DNA from: Candidatus Bacteroides intestinavium
Lineage (GTDB): Bacteria > Bacteroidota > Bacteroidia > Bacteroidales > Bacteroidaceae
DNA: 36,375 nucleotides
Direction: 5' to 3'
NCBI GenBank assembly: GCA_019118325.1
Contig: DWZE01000068.1
Coordinates: 1 to 36,375 of the forward strand
Shown one piece after another: positions 1 to 7,289 of the stretch. The first letter of the stretch is position 1. Each line of letters begins with the position of its first letter. Under the pieces are notes generated by a model. The model saw nothing but the letters and a program-made list of their open reading frames with translations, was not told the DNA's origin and did not search any database. A program made the position numbers and the translations under genes.

Positions 1-5
1 AAAGT

Positions 6-317
6 CTTTCACTCCCTGAGCGAAGCGGTAACTCCTTCTAACTCTTTCTAACTCCTTTTCCTAAAAAGGGTATCGTTTCACACAAGGTATTGGCCTTTCA
101 CTCCCTGAGCGAAGCGGTAACTCCCTCTAACTCCTTCTAACTCCTTTTCCTAAAAAGGGTATCGTTTCACGCAAGGTATTGGCCTTTCACTCCCTGAGCG
201 AAGCGGTAACTCCTTCTAACTCCTTTTCCTAAAAAAGGTATCGTTTCACACAAGGTATTGGCCTTTCACTCCCTGAGCGAAGCGGTAACTCTCTCTAACT
301 CTTTCTAACTCCTTCTT
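6..317. repeat. Tandem repeat array, about 89-bp unit, four copies
   Basis: The motif CTTTCACTCCCTGAGCGAAG starts at 6, 95, 184 and 263, giving periods of 89, 89 and 79 bp. The 79-bp unit is short by one taactccttc-type 10-mer, so the unit contains a nested microrepeat. Each full unit also carries a TATCGTTTCAC block and a CAAGGTATTGGC block. The last copy is partial and ends just before the stop codon of the export gene. The array therefore lies downstream of that minus-strand gene. The motif content is shared with intergenic repeats at 10538-10663 and 26964-27094. Function unknown; no open reading frame is plausible here. Confidence 0.9.
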
Positions 318-1139
318 CTAATTAAATACAAGTATAGCCACCGAAGTCAGCAGCGAGGCCAATGAAATCCAGAAGGAAGTGGATCGCACGTTGTTGCCGT
401 TGACGGTGGACTGGCGGGCTTTTACCGCATTGGGTTCCACATACACGACATCATTCTGCTGCAGGTAATAGGCGGGCGAGGTATAGATATGCTCACCGGA
501 AGTAAGGTTCAGGCCATACACCCGCTGCACCTCACCTTCCTGTCGCAGTACCAAGACCTTGGAGCGGTTGCCATAGATGGTCAGGTCGCCTGCCAGGCTC
601 AAGGCATCAAGGATGGTCAGCCGGTCGCGGTCGATGCTGAAGCGTCCCGGGTTGTTCACTTCGCCCAGCACCGATATGCAGAGGTTGGCAAACTCCACGG
701 TCACGACCGGGTCTTTCACCAGGTTCTCTTCCATCAATCTCTGCTTGATATAGTCGGCTATTTCTTCCCGCTTCATGCCTGCCACCGCTATCTTGCCGAG
801 CACCGGAAAGTCTATTTCCCCCTCGGCATTCACCGTATAGGCCGAAACGCCTTGACTGTTCCCGCTGGTTGTGCCATTCCGTAAGGATTGTCCCAGCTGC
901 CTGGATACAATAGGCAGATTGAATAGGTCGGTCAGTTGCGGGTCGCGGCTGTTCACGATGATGGAGATTTTGTCTTCCGGACGGACGGTGATGGCCTTGG
1001 GTTCCGGCAGGGTTATCTCGGTTTCTCCGGGTTTCAGGTCCTGGAAATAAACGACCTGCTTGGAGGAACCGCAGGCACTCAGGGTCAGCATGCCAACCCA
1101 TACATACAAAAGTAAAATAAACGATTTGTATCTTCTCAT
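318..1139 (-). CDS. Polysaccharide biosynthesis/export lipoprotein (Wza-type)
   Basis: Outer-membrane polysaccharide export protein of about 273 aa, expected to form or contribute to the capsule export channel. I chose the ATG at 1139 because the protein then begins MRRYKSF, with a hydrophobic stretch and a lipobox LSAC, a typical lipoprotein signal peptide. The upstream in-frame codons from 1232 lie in a repetitive spacer. The poly-export domain follows (residues about 45-150, including VRPEDKISI and YTVNAEGEIDFPVLGKI), then an SLBB-like part with LGEVNNPGRFSID. The C-terminus is hydrophobic (FWISLASLLTSVAILVFN). It lies about 100 bp downstream of upxY in the same direction and is probably co-transcribed with it as the first structural gene of a capsule operon that would continue off the left edge. 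Confidence 0.88.
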   Translation of the reverse strand: MRRYKSFILLLYVWVGMLTLSACGSSKQVVYFQDLKPGETEITLPEPKAITVRPEDKISIIVNSRDPQLTDLFNLPIVSRQLGQSLRNGTTSGNSQGVSAYTVNAEGEIDFPVLGKIAVAGMKREEIADYIKQRLMEENLVKDPVVTVEFANLCISVLGEVNNPGRFSIDRDRLTILDALSLAGDLTIYGNRSKVLVLRQEGEVQRVYGLNLTSGEHIYTSPAYYLQQNDVVYVEPNAVKARQSTVNGNNVRSTSFWISLASLLTSVAILVFN

Positions 1140-1158
1140 AAGTAGGAGAGGGGTAATG

Positions 1159-1250
1159 GTTAATGATAAATGGTGAATAATGGTTAATGGTAAACAGCTT
1201 GGATATGTATCCATTCCACATGCATTTGTCATTAACCATTAATCATTAAC
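1159..1250. repeat. Imperfect inverted repeat of ggttaatg microrepeats
   Basis: An AT-rich segment around 1159-1181 (GTTAATGATAAATGGT...) is nearly complementary to 1228-1250 (CATTAACCATTAATCATTAA), differing at only a few positions. It spans the upxY stop codon, so the last upxY codons (VND-stop) are part of the right arm. In the transcript it could fold into a long, AU-rich hairpin between upxY and the export gene. No T-tract makes it a convincing terminator. Confidence 0.55.
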
Positions 1251-1796
1251 TAACAGTTCAATGTATTCCGGCTCCACTTCTACGGAAGCTGCCAGGAGGG
1301 TAGGTAGCTCCACCAACAGTCTCTTGGTCTTTGAGCCGCGTATGGTCACCAATGTACCGGTATATCCGTCCAATTGTCCACCAATGATTCGGATTTTTCG
1401 CTTTTTCATATCAGGTGTCACTTCGTCTAAGGCGTAAAATTGAGGATTGGCACCGGATTTTACGGCATGGATGAAACGTTCCATGTCGGCTGTCGGGACT
1501 ATGATAGGGGTGTGTTGCACGCCAAGCTTGTAACGATATTGCAGTTTGGGAGTGGTTTTCACAATGAAGTCCAAGTGTTCCCTCGTATCCTTCACAAAAA
1601 GCAGGTCCTGCATGAAAGGTACTTCCTGATTGATTCGTTTGCCATTTATAACGGTCAAGCGGTGTACCATAGGGGTGAAATACTGCATCTTCAAGCCCTC
1701 AAGCACTTTGTAGGCGGGCAATTTTGCGTGTCGTCGTTTGAGGTCTCGCAGGGCGAACCATTGTAGATTCTCTTGTTTGAACTGTGTTTCGTTCAT
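1239..1796 (-). CDS. upxY: UpxY family transcription antiterminator (NusG-like)
   Basis: 185-aa NusG paralogue of the Bacteroides UpxY type. Such proteins bind the 5' leader of their own capsule operon and let RNA polymerase read through it. The N-terminal NusG-like domain covers about residues 10-115 (QWFALRDLKRRHAKL, PFMQDLLFV). A KOW-like segment follows (RKIRIIGGQLDGYTGTLVTI, about 132-152). The gene sits between an invertible promoter and a Wza-type export gene, the usual first position in a Bacteroides capsule operon. No UpxZ-like gene follows it in the window. An ON-phase transcript would carry a leader of about 240 nt upstream of the ATG at 1796. The family call is firm; which operon it acts on is inferred from position. 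Confidence 0.9.
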   Translation of the reverse strand: MNETQFKQENLQWFALRDLKRRHAKLPAYKVLEGLKMQYFTPMVHRLTVINGKRINQEVPFMQDLLFVKDTREHLDFIVKTTPKLQYRYKLGVQHTPIIVPTADMERFIHAVKSGANPQFYALDEVTPDMKKRKIRIIGGQLDGYTGTLVTIRGSKTKRLLVELPTLLAASVEVEPEYIELLVND

Positions 1797-1861
1797 GATG
1801 TCAGGTGTTGGCTGCTTTTAAATCTTTGTCAATTGGAGTAACGACACATCTCTGATTCCTT

Positions 1862-1921
1862 CATGTGTCTGCTTGTCCTTGAAACACATGGAGTTATAGT
1901 TGCAATGCCCGAAAGTTCGGG
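1862..1921 (-). promoter_or_regulatory. Two stem-loops in the upxY leader
   Basis: Between the invertible element and upxY, CATGTGT (1862-1868) pairs with ACACATG (1884-1890). CCCGA (1908-1912) pairs with TCGGG (1917-1921) across a 4-nt loop. UpxY proteins are known to act through the untranslated leader of their own operon, so these are candidate recognition or pausing structures. Neither has a U-tract on the minus strand. Confidence 0.4.
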
Positions 1922-2017
1922 AAGTTTCTCCTTCATTGGTTATGCTATCGTTTGTTTGTCCGGCACTGTTTGAACAATCCTTTGGGAAGGTGTGGAAACA
2001 CTGCCTGTTGACGATGC

Positions 2018-2241
2018 ATCTCTTTGTAAGAGATGTCAGAGACAGAGTTGGAAGCATAAATGCTGTGAAAATCAGCATGAAAAGGAATCCTATATTTGTA
2101 TTTGTTCAACAGATATCAAACAAAAGTCTGTTTTGTTAAGTACTAAAGCACAAGCCTGGTGGATATTTTTTCCTCATTCTTACCGTTTTATTTGAAACTT
2201 TTTTCTACCTTTGCGCCCGCGGACATCTCTTACAAAGAGAT
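2018..2241. promoter_or_regulatory. Invertible (phase-variable) capsule promoter element
   Basis: ATCTCTTTGTAAGAGATGTC at 2018-2037 is perfectly repeated in inverted orientation at 2222-2241, a 20-bp inverted repeat enclosing 184 bp. The enclosed DNA contains a TACCTTTG -7-like box at 2206-2213 pointing right, towards the near repeat. upxY lies to the left. Inverting the segment would place that box on the minus strand at about 2046-2053, facing upxY. This matches the layout of DNA-inversion promoters of Bacteroides capsule loci, where inverted repeats of similar size flank a promoter. A tyrosine recombinase is encoded next door. The orientation shown would be OFF for the capsule operon. Confidence 0.85.
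2206..2213 (+). promoter_or_regulatory. Promoter -7 box inside the invertible segment
   Basis: TACCTTTG matches the Bacteroides -7 consensus TAnnTTTG. The expected start site is at about 2220, at the edge of the right repeat. No clear TTTG lies at the usual spacing; the nearest, at 2191-2194, is too close. In this orientation it transcribes rightward towards the 3' end of the recombinase gene, on its antisense strand. Confidence 0.55.
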
Positions 2242-2531
2242 TCTGAATTTCCTCAACAATTTATTCCTTAAGAGGCGTTCGCTATCTCCTAACTTGGTGT
2301 ATTTTTTCGTAGGAATGTCATTTCTCAAGCCCCAGCAATAAATTATCCGTTGTTTTTGTGTATAGCCTCCATTCAGTTCATTCTGTAGGCGCAATACCTC
2401 CCCTGCACACCCATAGGACGTTGGTCGTCGCAGTGAATGTGGTGCAAGAACTTCTCTCAAATCTTTTGTTTGGGCAGAAGCTATCGGATGCGAAGCAGCG
2501 GAATTCATCCAATCCGCTTCAACTGCCTACA
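2242..2531. other. Non-coding spacer between invertible element and recombinase
   Basis: About 290 bp between the right inverted repeat and the recombinase stop codon. Short open frames exist on both strands but none has a recognisable domain or a sensible neighbour relationship. I see no RNA gene or further long inverted repeat here. Confidence 0.5.
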
Positions 2532-3749
2532 TTAAGCATAGATTGTATGGAGGACCATCCGGTTCGCATCGTCAATCACTTTGTTGTCCAAAGAGTTCAG
2601 GTAAATGCGTGTGGCTTTTTCTGAGTTATGCCCCAATGCCTGGCTTATGGAGGGGGTAGCGATATTCAGTCCATGTGCTACGCTGGCCCACCCATGGCGG
2701 GCCGTGTATGTGGTCAGTGGGATAGGGCACCCTACCATCTTCCCTATTTTTTTCAACTGGGCATTTACCCGGTGCAGGACCCTCAGGTATTGCTGTCGAG
2801 GGTCGTTTCCTGTTTCGGACAGGATGGGCAACAGGTAGCGTGAGCCTTTCACGTGATGGCGGTCTATGATTTCCTGCATTTGCTTTTCCCATTTGATTTC
2901 GAGTTTCTGCCGGGTCTTTTGACGGAAATACGTCAAATAGCCGTTTTTTAATTGGTTGGTTTCCAGCATGGCCATATCTACGAACGAAATGCCCCGCAAG
3001 TTGAAACTCATCATGTAGAGGTCGCGGGCAAAGGCCATTTCGGCATCATGGGTCAAGTCCAGATCCTTGATAACCTTAAGGGTATCAATGGAGACTGCCC
3101 GCTTGGCAGTCTTGTCCACCCCGGTGTAGACTTTTGCAAAAGGGCGGCGGTCTGTGGTCAGGCTCTGCTTCACGGCACGGTTGTAGATGGCGCGCAGGTT
3201 ACGGTTGTAGAAAGAGGATGTGTTGCGGCATAATCCGCAATTATCCAGCAGGTAATGTTCATATTCTCCTATCAAGGTTTCGTCGATTTCGTCTAGTCGG
3301 ATATCTCCTTTTTCTCCCCGGAAACGCAAGAAGCTGTTTACGGCAGAGGTGTAGGTTTCCGATAGGCGGTGTTTTCCTGTACGCTTCAGGTGTTCGGCCA
3401 ACTTCCGTGCAAACACGCGAAGGCTATGTTCGTCCTCATCGGGAAGTCGGTAGGCTGCTACTATCTCATCGGTGGTATAAGGACGGCCTTGGCTTTCCAA
3501 ATGTTGTGTGACAAGGACAATCCGCTTGTGTATGCCCTGCAGGCCTTGGCGGGCATGCATGAGATAGGCATGACGTGGGGACTTCAGATCAGGGATGACC
3601 ACTTCTCCGTCTTTCCATTCATGGAGATGGAGTTTGTATCCTGTACTGATTTGCCTGGCCACGCGATTGTGAATCACTAAGATGTAGATGGTTCCGACTT
3701 TCCCTTTTATCCGCGAGGGACGGAATTTCATTTTTGCTGATGTTGTCAT
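2532..3749 (-). CDS. Tyrosine site-specific recombinase, probable promoter invertase
   Basis: 405-aa tyrosine recombinase of the Bacteroides chromosomal type. The start MTTSAKMKF at 3749 is preferred because upstream in-frame codons lack similarity and give an atypically long N-terminus. An N-terminal arm-binding region (about 5-95) precedes a core-binding domain (about 105-200) and a catalytic domain. Catalytic residues visible are R252 (NLRGISF), K278 (RQKTRQ), R351 (YTARHGWAS, with Y in the position often held by His), H374 (LGHNSEKAT) and nucleophile Y383 (RIYLNSL). All essential residues appear intact. It lies about 290 bp from a 20-bp inverted repeat pair in front of upxY, so the natural inference is that it inverts that promoter. 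Action on other sites in the genome cannot be excluded. Confidence 0.88.
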   Translation of the reverse strand: MTTSAKMKFRPSRIKGKVGTIYILVIHNRVARQISTGYKLHLHEWKDGEVVIPDLKSPRHAYLMHARQGLQGIHKRIVLVTQHLESQGRPYTTDEIVAAYRLPDEDEHSLRVFARKLAEHLKRTGKHRLSETYTSAVNSFLRFRGEKGDIRLDEIDETLIGEYEHYLLDNCGLCRNTSSFYNRNLRAIYNRAVKQSLTTDRRPFAKVYTGVDKTAKRAVSIDTLKVIKDLDLTHDAEMAFARDLYMMSFNLRGISFVDMAMLETNQLKNGYLTYFRQKTRQKLEIKWEKQMQEIIDRHHVKGSRYLLPILSETGNDPRQQYLRVLHRVNAQLKKIGKMVGCPIPLTTYTARHGWASVAHGLNIATPSISQALGHNSEKATRIYLNSLDNKVIDDANRMVLHTIYA

Positions 3750-3968
3750 AATGTTGGTAAGTAAGATAGCACGCACAGATGGTACAGGGGTGGGGGGTAT
3801 GTTTCTGTCTCCTTTCATTGGCTGTCCTTTTGAAGGAAGGTGGACAATCTGGTGCAAGATACTGAATATCGGTATTCGGTGGTATCACTATGGGGTTAAA
3901 AAAGGCAAAGGGCCTGGTTTCGCATGTGCGATACGTTGTTGCCGTCTCTGCTATTGCTGCCATTGCCT

Positions 3969-4000
3969 GTTGCTTAAACCGAAAGAAAGCATTATTTTTG
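3969..4000 (+). promoter_or_regulatory. Promoter of the AICAR transformylase gene
   Basis: A -7 box TATTTTTG at 3993-4000 is preceded, 20 bp upstream, by GTTG (3969-3972), one base off the -33 TTTG. The expected start is at about 4007, only some 9-18 nt before the candidate ATGs at 4016 and 4025. Confidence 0.6.
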
Positions 4001-4015
4001 CAGAGTAATAAAGTA

Positions 4016-5203
4016 ATGACAGATATGGCAAAAGAATTAGCATTGAAGTACGGCTGCAACCCCAATCAGAAGCCGGCCCGCATCTATATGCAGGAAGGGG
4101 AATTGCCTATTGAAGTGTTGAACGGTCGTCCGGGCTACATCAATTTCCTGGATGCACTGAACGGTTGGCAACTGGTGAAGGAACTGAAGGAGGCTACCGG
4201 AATGCCGGCTGCTACGTCGTTCAAGCATGTCAGTCCGGCAGGTGCTGCCATCGGACTGCCCCTGGACGACACTCTGAAGAAGATTTATTTTGTGGAGGGT
4301 CTGCCGCTTTCGCCCTTGGCTTGTGCCTATGTCCGTGCCCGTGGTGCCGACCGTATGTCCAGTTACGGTGACTTCATCGCCCTGAGCGACGTGTGCGATG
4401 CAGAAACGGCTGCTTTTATCCATCGTGAGGTGTCCGATGGCATCATTGCACCGGGTTATACCGATGAGGCGTTGGAAATTCTGAAGAGCAAACGCAAGGG
4501 CACATACAACATCATCCGGATTGACCCTGAATACAAGCCTGCACCGATTGAGCACAAGGATGTTTTCGGCATTACCTTCGAGCAGGGACGCAATGAAATC
4601 AAGTTGGACGGTGATGACCTCTTTGCCCACATTCCCACGCAGAACAAAGACTTTCCGGCCGAGGCCAGGCGTGACCTGATGATTGCACTTATTACGCTGA
4701 AGTACACGCAGTCCAATTCCGTCTGCTACGTGAAGGATGGACAGGCCATCGGTATCGGTGCCGGACAGCAGAGCCGTATCCATTGTACCCGACTGGCCGG
4801 CAATAAGGCTGACATCTGGTACCTGCGTCAGCATCCGAAGGTGCTCAATCTGCCTTGGATAGAGAAAATACGCCGTGCCGACCGCGACAACACGATTGAT
4901 GTCTACATCAGCGATGACCACGACGACGTGCTGGCCGACGGCGTATGGCAGCAGTTCTTTACAGAGAAGCCCGACATCCTGCGCCGTGAAGAGAAGCGCA
5001 CGTGGCTGAATACGCTGAAGGGCGTGTCGCTGGGTTCGGATGCTTTCTTCCCCTTTGGCGACAATATCGAGCGGGCACATAAGAGCGGTGTGGAATACAT
5101 TGCCCAGGCCGGCGGTTCGGTGCGCGACGACCATGTCATCGCTACTTGCGACAAGTATGGCATTGCCATGGCTTTCACGGGCATCCGGCTGTTCCATCAT
5201 TGA
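4016..5203 (+). CDS. Stand-alone AICAR formyltransferase (PurH C-terminal domain only)
   Basis: 395 aa if started at 4016; the ATG at 4025 (MAKELALKYGC) is an equally plausible start. Further upstream in-frame codons lie before the promoter and are rejected. It resembles the AICARFT half of bifunctional PurH, which transfers a formyl group from 10-formyl-THF to AICAR in the penultimate step of IMP synthesis. The active-site KH pair is visible in SFKHVSPAGAAIG (K70, H71 from 4016). SNSVCYVKDGQAIGIGAGQQSR and the C-terminal end GGSVRDDHVI also match this domain. The N-terminal IMP cyclohydrolase (MGS-like) domain is absent. IMP cyclisation would therefore need another gene outside the window. 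It is convergent with the DUF349 gene and shares a bidirectional terminator with it. Confidence 0.88.
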   Translation: MTDMAKELALKYGCNPNQKPARIYMQEGELPIEVLNGRPGYINFLDALNGWQLVKELKEATGMPAATSFKHVSPAGAAIGLPLDDTLKKIYFVEGLPLSPLACAYVRARGADRMSSYGDFIALSDVCDAETAAFIHREVSDGIIAPGYTDEALEILKSKRKGTYNIIRIDPEYKPAPIEHKDVFGITFEQGRNEIKLDGDDLFAHIPTQNKDFPAEARRDLMIALITLKYTQSNSVCYVKDGQAIGIGAGQQSRIHCTRLAGNKADIWYLRQHPKVLNLPWIEKIRRADRDNTIDVYISDDHDDVLADGVWQQFFTEKPDILRREEKRTWLNTLKGVSLGSDAFFPFGDNIERAHKSGVEYIAQAGGSVRDDHVIATCDKYGIAMAFTGIRLFHH

Positions 5204-5241
5204 TGATGGTGAAGTTTCGCAACCTGCGAAATTTGAGTGTT

Positions 5242-5295
5242 CCGATAAAAAAGAGGGCGTGCCATTCATATTTTGGCACGCCCCTTTTTTATCGG
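5242..5295. terminator. Bidirectional rho-independent terminator
   Basis: GGGCGTGCCA (5255-5264) pairs perfectly with TGGCACGCCC (5274-5283). The stem is extended outward by CCGATAAAAAAG against CTTTTTTATCGG. The A-tract on one side and T-tract on the other let it terminate both the AICAR transformylase transcript (rightward) and the DUF349 transcript (leftward). Confidence 0.9.
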
Positions 5296-5312
5296 GTGAC
5301 AGGAAAGATTCT

Positions 5313-7169
5313 TTATTCCTGCTTCTCGTTGGCAATACTTTCGTCCAGCACCTTGATTTTTTCCTTGGTCAGTTCGATATCGGCCTTCAGCTTGTCCACC
5401 TTGCGGTTCAGTTCGTTGAGGAGGCTGTTGCCTTTCTTCGAAGAGGCGTTGAGGAAGCCCAGGTTGTTCTCATAGGTCTGCAATTCGCTCTTCATGCTCT
5501 CGTAGATGCGGACCAATTTCTCGCGTTCGCGGTATAACTGGGAACTGCCATCTTGCATGGAACTGACCGATGTCTTGAAGTTGCTCAGTTTGCGGTTGGA
5601 GGCACTGATGTGGAAGCGGTCGAACAGTTGGTCTACGATGTTGCGGTAACGCTTGTACATCTTGTCCTTTTCTTTGATGGGGACATGGCCGATGCTGTTC
5701 CATTGCTTCATCAGGTCGCGCACCTGCTGGGTGGCTTCTTCGCTGTCCGCATTCTCGTCAATGGCGTTCAGTTGTTCGATGATGGCTTTCTTCTTTTCCA
5801 GGTTTTCCTGCTCCTGGCTCCGTTGGGATGACTGAGCCTTGTTGCGCTGTTCGAAGAAGTAGTCGCAAGCCGTGATGAAACGTTTCCACACTTCGTTGGA
5901 GTGGCGTTTGTTCACCGGGCCGATGGTTTTCCATTCCTTTTGCAGTTTGGTCAGGGCCTCGGCGGTGGCCTTCCAGTCGGTGCTGTCCTTCAGGGCTTCG
6001 GCCTGTTCGCAGAGGGCGCGTTTCTTTTCCAGATTGGCGCTCATGTTCTCTTTCATGGACTTGAAGAACTCTCCCCGTTTGTGGAAGAAGTCGTCGCATG
6101 CCTTGTGGAAGCGCTCGTAAATCTGTACGTTCATCTTTTGCGGAGCATAGCCGATGGTTTTCCACTTGGCTTGCAAGGCGATGACTTCCTGGGCTTTTTC
6201 TTCCCACTGGGACGGAGTGGTCAGTTCGTTGCAGTCGATGGCTTCCACAATTTCGCAGATGACCGTCTTCTGGTCCAGATTGTTCCGCTCTTTTTCCTTC
6301 AAAGCCTCGAAGTGCTGTTGGTGGTGGCGGTGTATGGCTGTTGTGGCAGCCTTGAAGCGTGCCCAAATCTCGTCACGCTGTTCTTTGGACACGGGTCCCG
6401 TGTCGCGGAATTCCTCGTTCAGCTTCTGCCATTGGTGGAAGGCCGACACGACATCCGGTTCTGCCGCCAGCTTTTCGGCTGCCTCGCACAAGCGTTGCTT
6501 GATTTCCAGATTCTTCTTGAAGTCGTACTCGCGGAATTCGTTGTTCAGCTTCAGCAGGTCGTAGAATTTCTCCACATAGAGCTGATAGTTTTTCCACAGT
6601 TCGTTCACCTTGGCTGGGGGCACGAGGGTTATTTCGTTCCATTGTTGCTGCAACTTCTTGAACTCAGCGTAGTTTTTGTTAGGGTCATCGGGCGATTCCA
6701 CCAGTTCCTTCAGCTCTTCGATGATGGAGAGCTTTACTTGCAGGTTCATTTCCCGTTGTTTCTCCTGTTCGGCGGCCAGTTCGCTCCGCTTTTCTTTGAT
6801 GACGGACATGACATTCTTGAATTCTTCTTCCGCCGTGTCAGGGGTGGGAACAAAGTCTTCGGCAGAGCCTCCGTTTTCAATGAATTGTTTCTTGGCCGCT
6901 TCTTGTTCAGCGTTGTGCAGCTTGTAGAAGGCTTGCTTCAGGCTGTCAATGTCGGCCTTCGGAGCGTCTTCCACGTGGGTAGCGATTTCTTTCAGTTTGG
7001 CCAGGACCTCTTCTTTGGTGAGTTTCTGTGCCGTTTCTACTTGTTTTTCAGTAGTGTTTTCCTCAGCAGAAGTTTCCGTGGCTACCGGTTCGGCCACTTC
7101 GGCTGTTTTCTGTTCTTCTTCTAATTCCACCGGTTTTTGGGGGAGATTAGTGTCTAGAGTGTCCGTCAT
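5313..7169 (-). CDS. DUF349 domain-containing coiled-coil protein
   Basis: 618 aa from the ATG at 7169 (MTDTLDTNLPQK); the longer frame to 7211 adds an unlikely MLYGGSF leader. After an acidic, low-complexity N-terminus (residues about 1-60, rich in E, V, T) the protein is made of repeated helical units. They carry the pattern LCEQAEAL...W...LQKEWKTIGPVNKRHSNEVWKRF, characteristic of DUF349, in about five copies. A C-terminal coiled coil (about 540-618: LYREREKLVRIYESMKSEL) follows. No signal peptide or membrane segment is seen, so it is cytoplasmic. The molecular role of the family is not established. A possible weak promoter is TTAATTTG on the minus strand near 7219-7226. Confidence 0.85.
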   Translation of the reverse strand: MTDTLDTNLPQKPVELEEEQKTAEVAEPVATETSAEENTTEKQVETAQKLTKEEVLAKLKEIATHVEDAPKADIDSLKQAFYKLHNAEQEAAKKQFIENGGSAEDFVPTPDTAEEEFKNVMSVIKEKRSELAAEQEKQREMNLQVKLSIIEELKELVESPDDPNKNYAEFKKLQQQWNEITLVPPAKVNELWKNYQLYVEKFYDLLKLNNEFREYDFKKNLEIKQRLCEAAEKLAAEPDVVSAFHQWQKLNEEFRDTGPVSKEQRDEIWARFKAATTAIHRHHQQHFEALKEKERNNLDQKTVICEIVEAIDCNELTTPSQWEEKAQEVIALQAKWKTIGYAPQKMNVQIYERFHKACDDFFHKRGEFFKSMKENMSANLEKKRALCEQAEALKDSTDWKATAEALTKLQKEWKTIGPVNKRHSNEVWKRFITACDYFFEQRNKAQSSQRSQEQENLEKKKAIIEQLNAIDENADSEEATQQVRDLMKQWNSIGHVPIKEKDKMYKRYRNIVDQLFDRFHISASNRKLSNFKTSVSSMQDGSSQLYREREKLVRIYESMKSELQTYENNLGFLNASSKKGNSLLNELNRKVDKLKADIELTKEKIKVLDESIANEKQE

Positions 7170-7289
7170 TGTATTTCCTATTTTAAGGCGGAAAGACCCG
7201 CCGTATAACATTAGACTACAAATTAATGAAATAAAATTGATTCCTGCCTACTTTTTCCGGCACTTTTTTTCATATTTCCTGTAAATTCA

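Noticed and set aside
6..317. CRISPR array
   Set aside because: The whole unit repeats without unique spacers and there are no cas genes; it is an ordinary tandem repeat.
1818..2078. 86-aa minus-strand frame between upxY and the invertible element
   Set aside because: It spans the left inverted repeat and would be disrupted by inversion; no domain or matching start context.
2230..2508. 92-aa minus-strand frame downstream of the recombinase
   Set aside because: It overlaps the right inverted repeat; no recognisable family. A decayed gene fragment cannot be excluded.
2532..3749. Integrative element integrase with attachment site at a tRNA
   Set aside because: No tRNA, excisionase or mobilisation genes are nearby; the inverted repeat pair and upxY make a promoter invertase more likely.
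5901..7124. 407-aa plus-strand frame opposite the DUF349 gene
   Set aside because: It is rich in F, L and V without helix-loop structure, the antisense of a Lys/Glu-rich coiled-coil gene.
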